DNA of 64,000 bases from Caenorhabditis elegans (lineage: Eukaryota > Nematoda > Chromadorea > Rhabditida > Rhabditidae). The DNA lies in contig NC_003283.11 of the NCBI RefSeq assembly GCF_000002985.6, positions 1,612,001 through 1,676,000 of the forward strand, written 5' to 3'. The translations under genes were made by a program, and so were the position numbers. Each line of letters starts with the position of its first letter. Position 1 is the stretch's first letter. The notes beneath the pieces were generated by a model that saw only the letters and a program-made list of their open reading frames with translations, was not told where the DNA came from and searched no databases. Below, piece by piece: positions 43,200-53,848 of this stretch.

Positions 43200-45364
43200 A
43201 TGCTCCCAGTTTGGATAATAACAGGTTTTCTAGTTTATCCAAGTTATCAGCAAAATAATTCCACTGATAATTCCACTTCTACCGATGACTTTGACTATTC
43301 AAGATGTCGTGAGTTTTTTGAAATGCTTTTCAATGTTATTTTTCAAATTTTTCAGCTACTGGGTGCATATTCGACGGAAGTATATTGTATTCTGATAGCA
43401 TCAAGAATTTCCCAAAAAAATGTTCAACTGTTTGCGCTCCTGATGCATTATACATTGGTTATGAAACAGATCTTACTGAAAAACAGCTGACATCCACATT
43501 CAAAAACCTAAAGCATTTGATAGGATCTCTGTATATGTTTCGTTCAAAGTTCAAGTCTGCCAGTTTTCTGAGTGGTCTTGAAACTATTGAGTGCGGTAGG
43601 ATTTGATAACAATATTAGTCTCAAATGAACAGAAAAAGGTTTCAGATAACATTGGGTTTTTCAAGATCTCCCTGAATGATAAAATGACGGAAATTGGAAT
43701 GCCGAATTTGACAAATGTTTCGTGTCGGGTTGAGATCACAGCTAATGTTAAACTGTTGAAACTAAACTTACCATTAATGAAAGTGAGTCTTCTTGCAAAA
43801 ATTCACATTTTTTAAATTAATCACGGAATTTATCAAACACATTTTTTTGACGAAATGACGTATTTCTGCATTATTTCCAATGAAACTTCAATAGGGGCAA
43901 ACTATATTTTTGTCAATTTTTCACGATTTCTCATATAAATTGAATATTAAGAACAAAACACTTAAAGATGTATTTCGAAAAAGTTATGATTGTTTTCGAT
44001 ACCAGGGATGTGCGGGAAATCACAAAATTTTCCGAGCCCGGAAAATTCGACAAATCTCTTTTTCCAAAATTTTCCGTGCTGAGCAAACTCCGATAAATTA
44101 GAAATTTTTTGATTTTTCTAGGAGCGCCAAAATTACTGAATTTTAGCTTTCAGTGCAAGTTTGATTTTTGAATAAAGTCCGTGTGGTCGGCCTACATAAA
44201 TTTCAAAATAACAAAGTTTTATGGTGTTTTACTATAATTTTTTTACCAAAAATTGTGGTGTGTGTGGCAAATTTCAAAATTTACCGAACTCAAATTCGGC
44301 AGACACACTTCTTTGAAATTTGCCGTGCGCGGCAAATTCGACAAATTTGCTGAGCTCGGCAAACGGCAAGTTCGGCAAATTTGGCAAATTTGCCGCACAC
44401 TTCTTCTATACGACAAAAGAAAACCGCGAAAAATCCCGAAAGCTAGAAAACTAACAAAAGAATTTTCAGCCAATGTATTCGCTGACTGCAAACTACACTC
44501 GGATAGATGTAGACATCGAAAACAATTCAGAAAACTTTTGCATAACAATTCAAGAAATGTCTAATCTCCAGAGTAACAAAGATATCGTTTTTGGATTAAA
44601 TGGGATTTCTGGAAAATACTGTCCAGCTTCAAAATCCGATGTTGCGTTGGGCACTTTGTGCAATATAGAAAACTCCACATTATCCGAGATTAATTCCACG
44701 TGTGTAAACCTGGTTGGAGATTTGATCATTGATGAATCAAATGAGGAACATGTTCAGAAGTTGAACAGCGTTGAATCAATTTTTGGAAGTCTTACTATTG
44801 ACAATACAAACCTAACGAGCATTGATTTTTTAAGCAAGTTAAAAAATATTGTTAGTTTAAAAGGTGAGCTGAAAACTATTGAAATAAATAGATTTCCTGA
44901 AAATAAAAACTAAAAAATTTCAGAAAATCATCTTGCTATCCGAGTTGAATACAACTCCGAACTAACTAATGTATCGTTTCCGGAAATTCAAAGAGTCGAA
45001 TCTCGAGTATATGTCCCAATTGTTTTCAATAATAATAGTCAGGAGCTTTTGATGAGCCCAAGTTTTTGCAATGACATCAGAAATAATTTGAGCGGAAACA
45101 AGTCATGGGTTGTGAAATTTGACAACAAAGTTTGTGGTGAGTGACTTTTTTCAATTTAATAATTATATAATGTCAGCGACAAAGCTTATCAAAAAAATGG
45201 AATTTGCACCCACAATTAGGAAAAAATTGCCGCCACATCAAATGAACTGACAACGAATTTCAGACGATATCGAGGAAGTCTCTGATGTCGAAAAATATGC
45301 ACGAACGACGGATATACCAACTCTGATGTTAATTCTTTACTGTTTTTATCGCATTTTCACATAA
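43200..45364 (+). CDS. irld-type secreted receptor L-domain protein, two-unit form (397 aa)
   Basis: Six exons: 43200-43308, 43356-43595, 43646-43782, 44470-44863, 44924-45136 and 45264-45364, total 1,194 nt. The N-terminal MLPVWIITGFLVYPSYQQ is a weak signal peptide; an in-frame ATG at 43089 would add a longer, basic leader and is less like the family. Two L-domain units: exons 2-3 (FPKKCSTVCAPDALYIG, TFKNLKHLIGSLYMF, EIGMPNLTNVSCRVEI) and exons 4-6 (TCVNLVGDLIIDES, IFGSLTIDNTNLTSIDFL). The middle unit of the three-unit genes is missing. A short hydrophobic tail (TLMLILYCFYRIFT) ends the protein. The 240-nt exon 2 and 137-nt exon 3 recur in its two-unit paralogues. Intron 3 contains CGGCAAATTTGCCG-type repeats. 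Confidence 0.87.
44240..44402. repeat. CGGCAAATTTGCCG-type repeat cluster
   Basis: Multiple inverted and direct copies of GGCAAATT, TTTGCCG and AACTCGGCAAA, ending GGCAAATTTGCCGCACAC, in intron 3 of the irld gene at 43200-45364. Fragments of the same repeat are at 7323-7373 and 51295-51345. Confidence 0.75.
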
Positions 45365-46038
45365 CTTCAAAATAGTTTGAGATTCATAAACCTTTTTCCA
45401 CAATTTTTAATTCAACAATTGAATTTCAACCTTTTCAACCTTTGGTAGATAGAACATATCTTAACTAGCTTCAGAGTTATCAAAAGTTGCCAACAGACGA
45501 AATATTTGTCTTTTTTTCTACATTTTTGTAGATAAGCATTTGAAGGCATTCCCATGATAAACCGAGATATGAACTGTCTAAGTAGAAACATGGTGCATCG
45601 TGACACAGTTTTGGCAGTTCATATCTCGGTTAGTTTTGGAGTTATCAAAAAGTTAGCAAACAGCAAAATATTTGTCATGTAATCTGTTGTAGTTGAACTC
45701 GTAAAAACCTTATTAAGCTTCTAATCACGTTTACATAAGAACAGGCAGAAAGAAGCAGGCCAAAAAATACGAAAAAGCGTTAGCCAACCGTCAAGCCTAT
45801 TTCAGGCCTAAAAAGTCATGTGGAGGACCGCAGGCCCGAATACACTTTGATAAGACCCAAAACTGCGATAAACTTCAAATGACCATAACTCTGTCAGTTT
45901 GGGTCGTAGCAAAGCTATAGCAACCCCATTTTTTTCCTAGCAGACCCCCATACCCGAAGAGCTGGAGCACTCTCCGGGCCCGCTAGTCATTCTACTATAG
46001 AGATACAATATGACTGATCGAGTTTTTCTTCTTCCAGT
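45365..46038. other. Intergenic region with hairpin repeat
   Basis: Contains an inverted repeat around 45570-45640 (ACCGAGATATGAACTG and its complement, loop about 45 bases), flanked by direct copies of GAGTTATCAAAA-x-GTT-x-GC with AAATATTTGTC. No gene recognised. Confidence 0.5.
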
Positions 46039-47558
46039 TTACTTCTGCTTCTCCTCCATCTCAATAAGCTATTTTACTCCGTCGTACACTTCGAGTGTTC
46101 TCCGTAGATTCCGCGCACTTCGAGATTGAGCTTCTCGCAAATCTCGGTGAAGTCCTCGCAGGCGACGAGCTTTGGAAGAGCAATAGACATGTACGAATTG
46201 TTGATCCGAGGTTTGTTGGGCAGAATGCTAGTCATCCGAGATGGTCATCACGGGAGAATGGAACCTGCAAACGGAGGATTTTGAGTTAGGGAACAGTATC
46301 TTATTGAAAAACCAACCTGCTTCTCAATTCCGCGAACCCCTTGATAATTCTATCGAGCATAGCCACGACATCAGGAAATGATCAGCAACATCTGCTTTAG
46401 AGTATCCTTTTTCATACCATACAAGGGATAGTATTTGCGCTTGAGCTCCTTGTGAGAATATTCAGAGAAATCCCTCTTCACCTTTCCTTCCATCTCAAGA
46501 TAGTTCTCCTGACTGAGACATGAATTGAGTGGTTGTCCCGTCTAAGAACGTCCACATCGGATTCTCATCTACTTGATGTAAGCCTTACACGCGGGTAAAA
46601 AATTCATTAGGGCACGTATTTACCCTATTCTACCCTTTACCCTGACAGGGTAAACTACCCTATGTCTTCACGTAATTATAAGAATATTACGTTTAATTTA
46701 CTTTATTTGTAAAATTCTCGTTTTTAGAAATGAAATTTCGAAAAAAATTGAGAAATGAAACAAGTATTTGTCTTCTTTTTAAAAATCAATAAATACAGGG
46801 TAAATTAGGGTAAAGGGTAGGGTAGGGTATGGTAGAGGGTAGGGTAGGGCATGGTAAATAATTACCCGCGTGGAACCCTTAACTTGATGTACTTTCCATT
46901 CGGATCCAATGGCGGGAATTCCTTAGTCTTTCCCTCGCCAAGATCAACTGGTGGTTGCTTCTCCTTTGGACTGAATCCATAAAAATCCTCAATGTTCTTG
47001 TTGAACAATGCGACAAAGCGTAGGCCTTGTCGAACAAAGCGTAGGCCTCAGCGTCTGGAGCATAGACTCCGACTCCGGCGTCCAAATTGTAGACACCTGT
47101 CAAAATGCAGTCGTACACTGATGCTCCGAGCTTTGTGCACTTTGTCTTGAGCTTCTCGACAATGTCCTTGGTCAAATACTTCCTGAGCAGCGACTTGCAC
47201 TTGGCTCCTTCTGGACCATTAAGCTTGACGTAGGCCTCCTCGATCTTTTTGATTGTGGCGGCGTCGACTTCGGATTTGGCTTGAAGTTGCTGGAAAATTA
47301 TATTTAGAGATTTGTAAAATATTTTTCTGAGAATCTGCTTTGCATCGCGGTCATGGCCGCGGACGAGGTTCCGTTGAAACTCTGACATTTCAAAAAATGA
47401 GGGACTATGAATTTCCAAGGAAACCTTTCTGAAAATAGGCTTTGCCCGGCTTTTGAATTACCTGTGTAGTGAGTGTAGACGGCACATCCGGCTCCAAGAG
47501 CAGCGAGCACTCCAGCGACGTACCGCGAGTTTGTCGAACGGAGGAGTTGCGATGCCAT
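46039..47558 (-). pseudogene. Arginine kinase pseudogene
   Basis: The minus strand encodes recognisable pieces of an ATP:guanidino phosphotransferase in order: an N-terminal exon at 47462-47558 (MASQLLRSTNSRYVAGVLAA, like a mitochondrial leader), the N-domain at about 47045-47290 (AYVKLNGPEGAKCKSLLRKY, GVGVYAPDAEAYALF), then IEDFYGFSPKEKQPP, GKYIK-x-MRIRCGRS, YYPLYGMKKDT, VPFSRDDHLG and GIYGEHS. Arginine kinase makes phosphoarginine as an energy buffer. Lesions: a short tandem duplication near 47025-47040 shifts the frame, a TACCC-rich element is inserted at 46583-46880, the catalytic region between DHFL and the VPFSRDD exon is deleted, TGG became TGA after DDHLG, and further frameshifts and stops follow. 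It is plainly non-functional; the intact parent gene is not in this window. Confidence 0.92.
46583..46880 (-). repeat. TACCC-rich element copy 2, inserted in the arginine kinase pseudogene
   Basis: Inverted relative of 41033-41341: GGGTAGGGTAGGG runs at about 46810-46850, the complementary CTACCCTATGTCTTCAC block near 46655, and TACCCTATTCTACCC near the other end. It splits the pseudogene between GKYIK and its repeated copy. Confidence 0.8.
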
Positions 47559-48296
47559 TGACGAAACGAAGATGAGTGAGAAGTGATCAATTTGAAGACG
47601 AGAACTTTTTCGGTAATGATTAATCTGAGCATTCATTCATGACACGTTGACATTTGGAAAACACGTGGAAAGATTTAGAAATTTGATAAGGAAGTTGTCA
47701 CGTTTTGAAAATTTTTTTGTTAGACGAAAAATATTTTCAAGTATATTAATTTACGTGAAAAGCTTTTTTAACTTTGTGTCCTATTTTACGCGCAAAGCTC
47801 AAAAGTTATTTTGGTGGGTCTCTCCACGATCTTTAGAAAATTGGTGGGACAATTCAGATGATAAGCCGATGAACTATATTGGGACGAATTAAATCTGAGA
47901 GCTGGTCCAGAGTTCATAGAAGCGTTTTCAACTTGAGACACATTTAAGGCCGATGGGCGACCTATTTTTTCAAGTTTTTTACCCATTTTGTGCCATAGGT
48001 TTTCAAAGAAAATATCAACAAGTTTCATTGAGAAATTCGGGGTTTTCAGACAATTTTAGTCAATTAAAGCAATAAAAAATTGGACTACAACACCTTTAAA
48101 TGTGTATAATTCTTGAAGCTTTGGGTACAAACATGTTATTCTTTCATTTATTTTTGAAATTACCATTTCACATAATCACTACACATAAACTTTAGATTTA
48201 TAAAATAGCAGGTGAAAACGAGAATTTTCCCTCTAACTCTATGCTTCCTTCTTTCTACTCGCCATACTTTTAAGGTAGAAAGCCCGTTATTTCTCT
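47559..48296. other. Intergenic region with a partial palindromic element
   Basis: Bases 47940-48100 are a partial copy of the TAAAGGTGGTGTAG palindrome family (right end TGGACTACAACACCTTTAAA). The rest, including the promoter of the next irld copy, has no recognised feature. Confidence 0.55.
47940..48100. repeat. Palindromic element, TAAAGGTGGTGTAG family (partial copy 4)
   Basis: Only the right half is clear: GGGTTTTCAGACAATTTTAG, AAAGCAATAAAAAATTGGAC and TACAACACCTTTAAA, as at 34424-34740 and 40692-40958. Confidence 0.65.
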
Positions 48297-50150
48297 ATGA
48301 CTTTCTTACGTTTTGGCCTGATTGCTTTTTGTATCCAAATACTTGCTATCAACTGTGATAACTGCAGCTTCACTGAAGAAGTTATAACTTCTGCATCAAT
48401 AAATTTGTTTCCAACAGAATGTGAAACTGTTTATGGCAATATACTAATCGATCAAACTTCTAATGTTTCTGAAAAACAGTTAACCTCAGCATTCAAAAAT
48501 ATAAAAACTTTGTACGGAAACTTGAAAGTGTATCAGACAAATTTCAAGAGCGGCAAGTTTCTGGAAAGACTTCAAACTATTGAATGTGGTAAGTGACTGA
48601 TATCTTGAATGTTTCTATGAAACTCTTCTTCAGACGAAGATGGTTTCTTCAGCTGGGAGTCTAACGAGGAATTGATTGAAATTGGAATGACAAATCTAGT
48701 GAGATGTTCTTGTCAAATAGATTTATCCATAAATTACAAAATGACAAGGATCAACTTGCCGAATTTAAAGGTATTATTTTGTTTCCTAGGCTTTAAAAGT
48801 GTTATCAATAAGATTTTGACTCTCCAACCCCGCGAACCCTTTTATTTTTTAAATCTGTGTTTTTTGTTGCAATTTTTGGGTAATTTTTCATAGATTTTTT
48901 GCAAGACTTTAAAGCCTTAGGCTCCTTGGAATGTCCTTTTTAAATGGTTTTTCTTCGTTTTTTTTTAAGTTTCTGTTCAGATAATTTTTGTGTGTTTTAA
49001 TGCTTTTTTAAGGCATTGGGCAATTTTTGAACTTTTTTCTTTTTTCTTAGATTTTTTGCACGACTTTTGTGTTATTTTTTAAGCATACGTCTAAGCTTAA
49101 GCACACGTCTAAACTTAAGCCTAGCCTAAGCCTAAGCATACGCCTAAGCCTAAGCCTAGGCCTACAACCTAGCCGAAGCCTTAGCATAAGTCTAAGCCTA
49201 AGCCTAAGCCTAATTGTAAGTTATTTTCTTTTGTGGAAATTCCAAAATCGAAATAGATAATATACAGTACACACTCCCCGTCAAAAGTATATTTTTTGAG
49301 CTATTCGAGATAAATGAAATTTCAGAACTTTACATCCTCGAATCCAAATGTCACAAAGCAAGTCGAAATGCTCATTTACGAAACGTCTCCGGATTGTTGC
49401 ATTACCAGTGAAGAAATTTCAAACTTCATTATCAATGACAACTTGTTCATGAGTTCACTCCCTACCAGATTCTGTCCAATCACTTCAAAAGTTATCAATG
49501 GAGAAAAAGTGTGTGTGTTCCAAAATAGTTCAGTGACGAAGGGAAGATGGCTGTGTTAGAGTTGTCGGGAAAATCACAGTCACAAAAGGAGATGAGGAGC
49601 ATGTTCAAAAACTGAAATCACTGAAGTGGCTCTACGGAAGTATTGACATAAGTTATACAAATCTTGAGGTCGTAGATTTTTTCGATAATTTAGAATACAT
49701 TGCTATTCTTGATAGTGAGGCTTTTTTAAAATTTACTTTTTGGTGAATTTAATTTTTTCAGCGTTTGGCGATTCTTTAAGTGTCACTGATAACCTTCAAC
49801 TAACACATTTTTAGCTGCCAAAGCTACAAGTTAGTTCAGAAACGGAACCTTATTCTATCAAACCTGTTTTACTTTCAGCGTGTTCGCGGATCTCAGGTTT
49901 ACAATAATAAAAATAAATGGGCAGAGATTGGAGCTAACCACGAAAATTTAACAGAGAACCTAATAAACGAGCCAAACGATACCGTGTTGTATCTGATGTT
50001 AATTAATTATAAACCTTGTCGTGAGCAATTATTTTTCAGTTTTAAAATTTCCTAGTAAAACAATTTTCAGACGAGATTAAAAAAGAGTTTATGGAAAATG
50101 GTTTCAAAAGTGATAATTCTTCTTCCATAGTGTCTGCAACATTTCTTTGA
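48297..50150 (+). pseudogene. irld-type receptor L-domain gene, two-unit form, with frameshift and stop
   Basis: Homologous exons can be placed at 48297-48588, 48634-48770, 49326-49714, 49762-49829, 49879-50020 and 50071-50150. It starts with signal peptide MTFLRFGLIAFCIQILAINC and L-domain sequence (ECETVYGNI, TAFKNIKTLYGNLKVY type). In the 49326 exon the frame ends at TAG (49557-49559) just after the N-terminal half; homology to the gene at 50579-52503 resumes at once in another frame (DGCVRVVGKITV), consistent with loss of two bases near 49540. The exon at 49762 also has an in-frame TAG where paralogues have a sense codon (before LPKL). Two independent lesions make a pseudogene the best call. 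Intron 2 holds telomere-like repeats. It is closest to the gene at 50579-52503; both have the signal peptide and first L-domain exon fused. Confidence 0.8.
49080..49216 (-). repeat. Interstitial telomere-like tract 2 (GCCTAA on plus strand)
   Basis: Degenerate copies of GCCTAA with variants such as GTCTAA and GCATA, inside intron 2 of the irld pseudogene. The orientation is opposite to the tract at 35870-35975. Confidence 0.9.
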
Positions 50151-50578
50151 TATTTTCAACGATTGTGGCATTAAATTTTTTTTTTTTGATTAATTGCAAT
50201 TAATTTTTTTAACCTGTGATTCTTTTTTTTTGGGATTTGTTTTTGATCTCCCACAGCCTGAGCCTAAGCCTAAGTTTGAGCCTGAGCCTAAGCATAAGCC
50301 TGAGCCTAAGCTAAGCCTAAACCAAAGCCTGGGCCTTTTCCTAAGCCTACGCCTAAGTTTAAGCCTAAGCCTAAGTTCGAGCCTAAGCCTAAGTCTAAGC
50401 CTAAGCCCTGATTTTTTGCCAAGGTCCTGCAACGATTGTTCCCAAGTGAGATTTAACTCAACATTTTAGGCAAATAGCATATTGGGAAAATGTTGCAGGT
50501 GCAATTTTATATACCCCAAAGTGTGGCATTTTATGTGATGTGTATTGCGATAACCAATTCCACAAACCCATTCGTTAA
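50151..50578. other. Intergenic region largely made of telomere-like tract
   Basis: The gap between the irld pseudogene and its intact paralogue is mostly the tract at 50255-50410, followed by about 170 bases of promoter. Confidence 0.7.
50255..50410 (-). repeat. Interstitial telomere-like tract 3 (GCCTAA on plus strand)
   Basis: More than twenty GCCTAA or GCCTGA units in one orientation. The open frames through it on both strands (Pro/Lys/Glu/Leu/Ser periodic peptides) are by-products of the six-base repeat. Confidence 0.9.
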
Positions 50579-52503
50579 ATGTCTAAAGTTTTCTACTTTT
50601 TTATATTAACTTCTGTTTCCAATGGCAACATAGATTCAACTAACCCAATATGCAGTTTTACTCAAGAGTTTATCACTTCTGAATCACTGAAACAGTTTCC
50701 AAAAGAATGCGAGACGGTTTTTGGAAACATTCAAATTGACGAAAACTGTGATGTTTCCGAAAAACAACTGACTTCTGCATTCAAAAATATGAAGGTGTTG
50801 TATGGGAACTTAAATGTCTATAGAACAAACTTCACTTCAGGAAAGTTTCTAGAAGGTCTTGAAGAAATTGAATGCGGTGAGCAACAGCAAAGTGTCATGA
50901 AACTCAAAATATTTTTCAGATAAAGATGGTTTCTTCAGCTGGGAAAGAAACGAGTATATGATTGAAATTGGAATGAAGAATTTGACAAGATGCTGCTGTC
51001 AATTCAATGTGAATGAAAACAAGAAACTGATTAGTATGAATTTGCCGAATTTAAAGGTACATTTGTAAGCAGTTTTGGATTTGGCAGGTTGGCCCGTATC
51101 GATTTATTGCTACCCCGCATGGGTTTATACGGGATTAAATATGACGAATAATCGAAAAACAAAAAATTTTCCTTTTTTTTGATTTCCTAGAAATCTAAAA
51201 TCTAATAATCGGTTCGATGGGTTTCGGGAGAAATCGAAAAATCGAGGTAAAATTGCTTTTATGAAATTTGAGAATTTTTGTAGACATTTTTGTAGGTTTG
51301 CGGCAAATCTCAGAATTTGCCGAACTCGGTATATTCAACAAATTGTTTTTTTTCGCCGAGTGAAATTTTTTTTTACGCCGAGGTCAAGCTTGGCCGCTTG
51401 ACCGTGTTGAGAAAACTCCGAAAAAATAGACAATTCTTGATATTTCTAGGAGCACCAAAATTACTGATTTCTTAGAACAAGTTTTATTTTTGAATAACTT
51501 CTGATCGGTACAATGTCAACAATACATCCGATGCAAAGTTCATTATTTGTTTAAACTTTAAAATGTACTCTGATGCATCTAGTTGCTTAAAGTAATTAAA
51601 AAATTTAGAACTTCTCATCAATGGATGCCTCTCAAATGAAACAAATAGAGATGCTCGTCTACGACAATTCTCCAGAAGGTTGCATTGATATTGAAGAATT
51701 GTCACATTTTATTGCCAATGACAACTTGTTCATGAGCGTTCTCCCAGCCAACTTCTGTGCACACACAACAGATGCCATTAACGGAGAAAAGACTTGCGTT
51801 TTTGAAAGTTTCAATATTACAAATATGGAACCCGACTGCGTTCGAATTGTTGGGCAAGTGAGAATAGATAGTGGAGATGAAGAGCATGTTCATAAGTTAA
51901 ATTTATTGAAATTTATCTATGGAACTTTGAATATTGAGAATACGAACCTGACGACCGTGGACTTTTTGAATGAGCTGGAGTACATTGTGACACTTGAATG
52001 TTTGTAATTTCATTTCATAAGAATTTTTCCAAAAATAAACAGTAATTTCAGCGGTTGTTGTTTCAATAACTGTCAGAAACAATCTACAATTATCAAACTT
52101 CTCGTTGCCAAAACTAAAGGTTTGGGAACACTTGAATATTAAAAACAAAAAACAAAATTTTTCAGGGTGTCCGCTCATCTGATACTTTACAACAAGGGTA
52201 TGTACAACGGTGGATCAGTTTCTATGACAACCATGAGTCCCTGAAAAAGTGGCTTGTCAATAATTCGATTTGTAATCCTTACATGGATATTCTCAACGAA
52301 ACAGTCTTGTACAGAGCGGAAATTGATAAAAAGTCGTGTGGTGAGGAGAACTTTTGGTGATTTTTTGTAACATGAATTTTTTAGACAAAACGCGTGATAT
52401 TATTGTCAATGAAGAAGTACATCTGGAGAAGAACGTGGAGGAATGGTCAGGAAAATTTGCAATTTTAACTTTTTTAACCATACCTTTTTTGTTTAAAATT
52501 TGA
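50579..52503 (+). CDS. irld-type secreted receptor L-domain protein, two-unit form (395 aa)
   Basis: Six exons: 50579-50876, 50920-51056, 51609-51999, 52052-52119, 52166-52340 and 52385-52503, total 1,188 nt in frame. The signal peptide is MSKVFYFFILTSVSNG. The first L-domain unit is in exons 1-2 (ECETVFGNIQIDENCDVSE, NMKVLYGNLNVYRTN, EIGMKNLTRCCCQF), the second in exons 3-5 (DCVRIVGQVRIDSGDEEHV, IYGTLNIENTNLTTVDFL). The tail has a charged stretch and then hydrophobic FAILTFLTIPFLF, a likely membrane or GPI signal. Signal peptide and first L-domain are in one exon, unlike 43200-45364 and 56506-58630, so that intron was lost in the ancestor of this gene and the adjacent pseudogene. It is the intact member of that pair; extracellular ligand binding is inferred. 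Confidence 0.9.
51295..51345. repeat. CGGCAAAT-type repeat fragment in irld intron 2
   Basis: GTTTGCGGCAAATCTCAGAA followed by TTTGCCGAACTCGG, related to the cluster at 44240-44402. It is in intron 2 of the gene at 50579-52503. Confidence 0.6.
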
Positions 52504-53252
52504 ATCGGTGTTAATGACTTTTTACTTTAAAAAAAGTAAAAAGGTTTTGGCATAACAACCCGTTTAGGTAGATTTTGAAACCTTTCCAACTACAAGATTT
52601 TATGTTGCGAAAACTTAAAACAAACGTATATTCAGGACGTCACGAGAACGAATATTCGCAGAGCGGACATTTGGAGCAGATGCGATTTTTTGTTAGCGAT
52701 GTTCACTAGGGTTTCTATAGGAGGCAGGCGCGGTAGGCGCGGTCTTGCCTCCAGCCTGACCGCCTCTCGCCTCATTTCTGCGCTATGGATTAAAAGAAAT
52801 AAACGGCTTTGTGTTGACACCATATAGTGCGGAAGGTGGTTCTTTCGGCCGACACTTTCCGGGTTCCGCACTTCACAGGAGGTTCGCGGTGCTGGGCAGG
52901 CGGAGGTCGCCGCTAGGTCGGCGCGGCATGCGTTTTGGCGCCTGAATGTAAGCCTAATGTTTACAGTCTCCACATTTTCAATGATGCGAGCTTTCTTATA
53001 GGCATCACGTATTAACTGTGATACATATATTTCGAACACAGTTTTGGAGGAACGAATTCATAAGTATGTAGAAAAAAGTATTTAACGTTTGATTTTTAAT
53101 TTTTGAAAATACGATGTTTCTTTTTCTTCGTTTCGTTTCCTTTTTCCTAATTAAAATACTGACAATCTTTTAAGATAACCTTGAAAAAAGCCACGCCCAT
53201 TACAAGGGTGCCGGGCTGTCATTTTTTGATTTTTGGTATTTGGAAAGTCGCC
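52504..53252. other. Intergenic region with GC-rich repeat
   Basis: The GC-rich patch 52690-52950 stands out from the AT-rich background. It contains GGCAGGCGCGGTAGGCGCGG, GCCTCCAGCC, CGGTGCTGGGCAGGC and GTCGGCGCGGC, and looks like a dispersed GC-rich repeat rather than a gene. The minus-strand frame 52632-53039 through it has no family features. Confidence 0.5.
52690..52950. repeat. GC-rich repeat patch
   Basis: Alternating GGCGCGG/GGCAGGC and CCTGCC/CGCCTC motifs, partly inverted with respect to each other about a less GC-rich centre at 52790-52840. Confidence 0.55.
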
Positions 53253-53848
53253 ATGACATCTTGGACCTTCAATTTTTCAACTTTCGCATTTTTACTAATT
53301 CTACCTATTACGGAAGGAACTACTAAATTCGAATTCCATGGGCAATTATTCTGCGAAAAAGATAATTTCAATTATCAAATAACTATTTACGAAGATGACA
53401 TCTACATGTACGTTCTTAGGCTAACGATCATTTTAGTATCTATTTCTTACCGAAATGATGATGTCAGTTTCTTTTTTCAGTGACGATAAAATCTCTCACC
53501 TACCATCCGTTTTGTCTTCATCACCACACTTATATTCAGCCACTGCAATTGACAATTGGGATGGTTTTTGGAATGTAGGAACTGGGGAGGAAAACAAATA
53601 TCGTCTAGTAGTTTTTTGTTTCAGAATTTTTACGACCTCTACATGATTGTCACACACAATTGTACATCGAACGGCAAAAACAAAATTCTTACAGTTAGCC
53701 TTGGGCAATATCCTGTAAAAGATGGGTACGCTACAAGAACGAAACATATCAAAATTACTATACATAACTTAATTTCAGAGACATCTCGTCCGAAAGAAAT
53801 ATTTTTGTGAACAATGCCGGGATCGATACAGGTGATGTTATTGCCTGA
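53253..53848 (+). CDS. Transthyretin-like (TTL/ttr) family secreted protein (139 aa)
   Basis: Four exons: 53253-53407, 53481-53574, 53625-53725 and 53779-53848, total 420 nt. Residues 1-23 form a signal peptide (FSTFAFLLILPITEG). The body follows the nematode TTL pattern: G-x-L-x-C near residue 35 (FHGQLFCEK), a short TIYEDD strand, a conserved NWDGFWN, and YMIVTHNC close to the end. TTL proteins are small, secreted, nematode-expanded beta-sandwich proteins whose ligands are mostly unknown. The start at 53253 was preferred to the in-frame ATG at 53181 because it puts the hydrophobic signal at the N-terminus. The paralogue at 55204-55813 has identical middle exon lengths (94 and 101 nt). Confidence 0.85.

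Noticed and set aside
50190-50469. Periodic frames on both strands (PEPKPKPE and LRLRLRLR types)
   Set aside because: Six-base telomere-like repeats are open in several frames; no other support.
52632-53039. 135-codon minus-strand frame in GC-rich DNA
   Set aside because: It runs through a GC-rich repeat and has no recognisable domain.
52504-53252. Upstream start at 53181 for the TTL gene
   Set aside because: It adds 24 residues in front of the signal peptide, which is unlike other TTL proteins.
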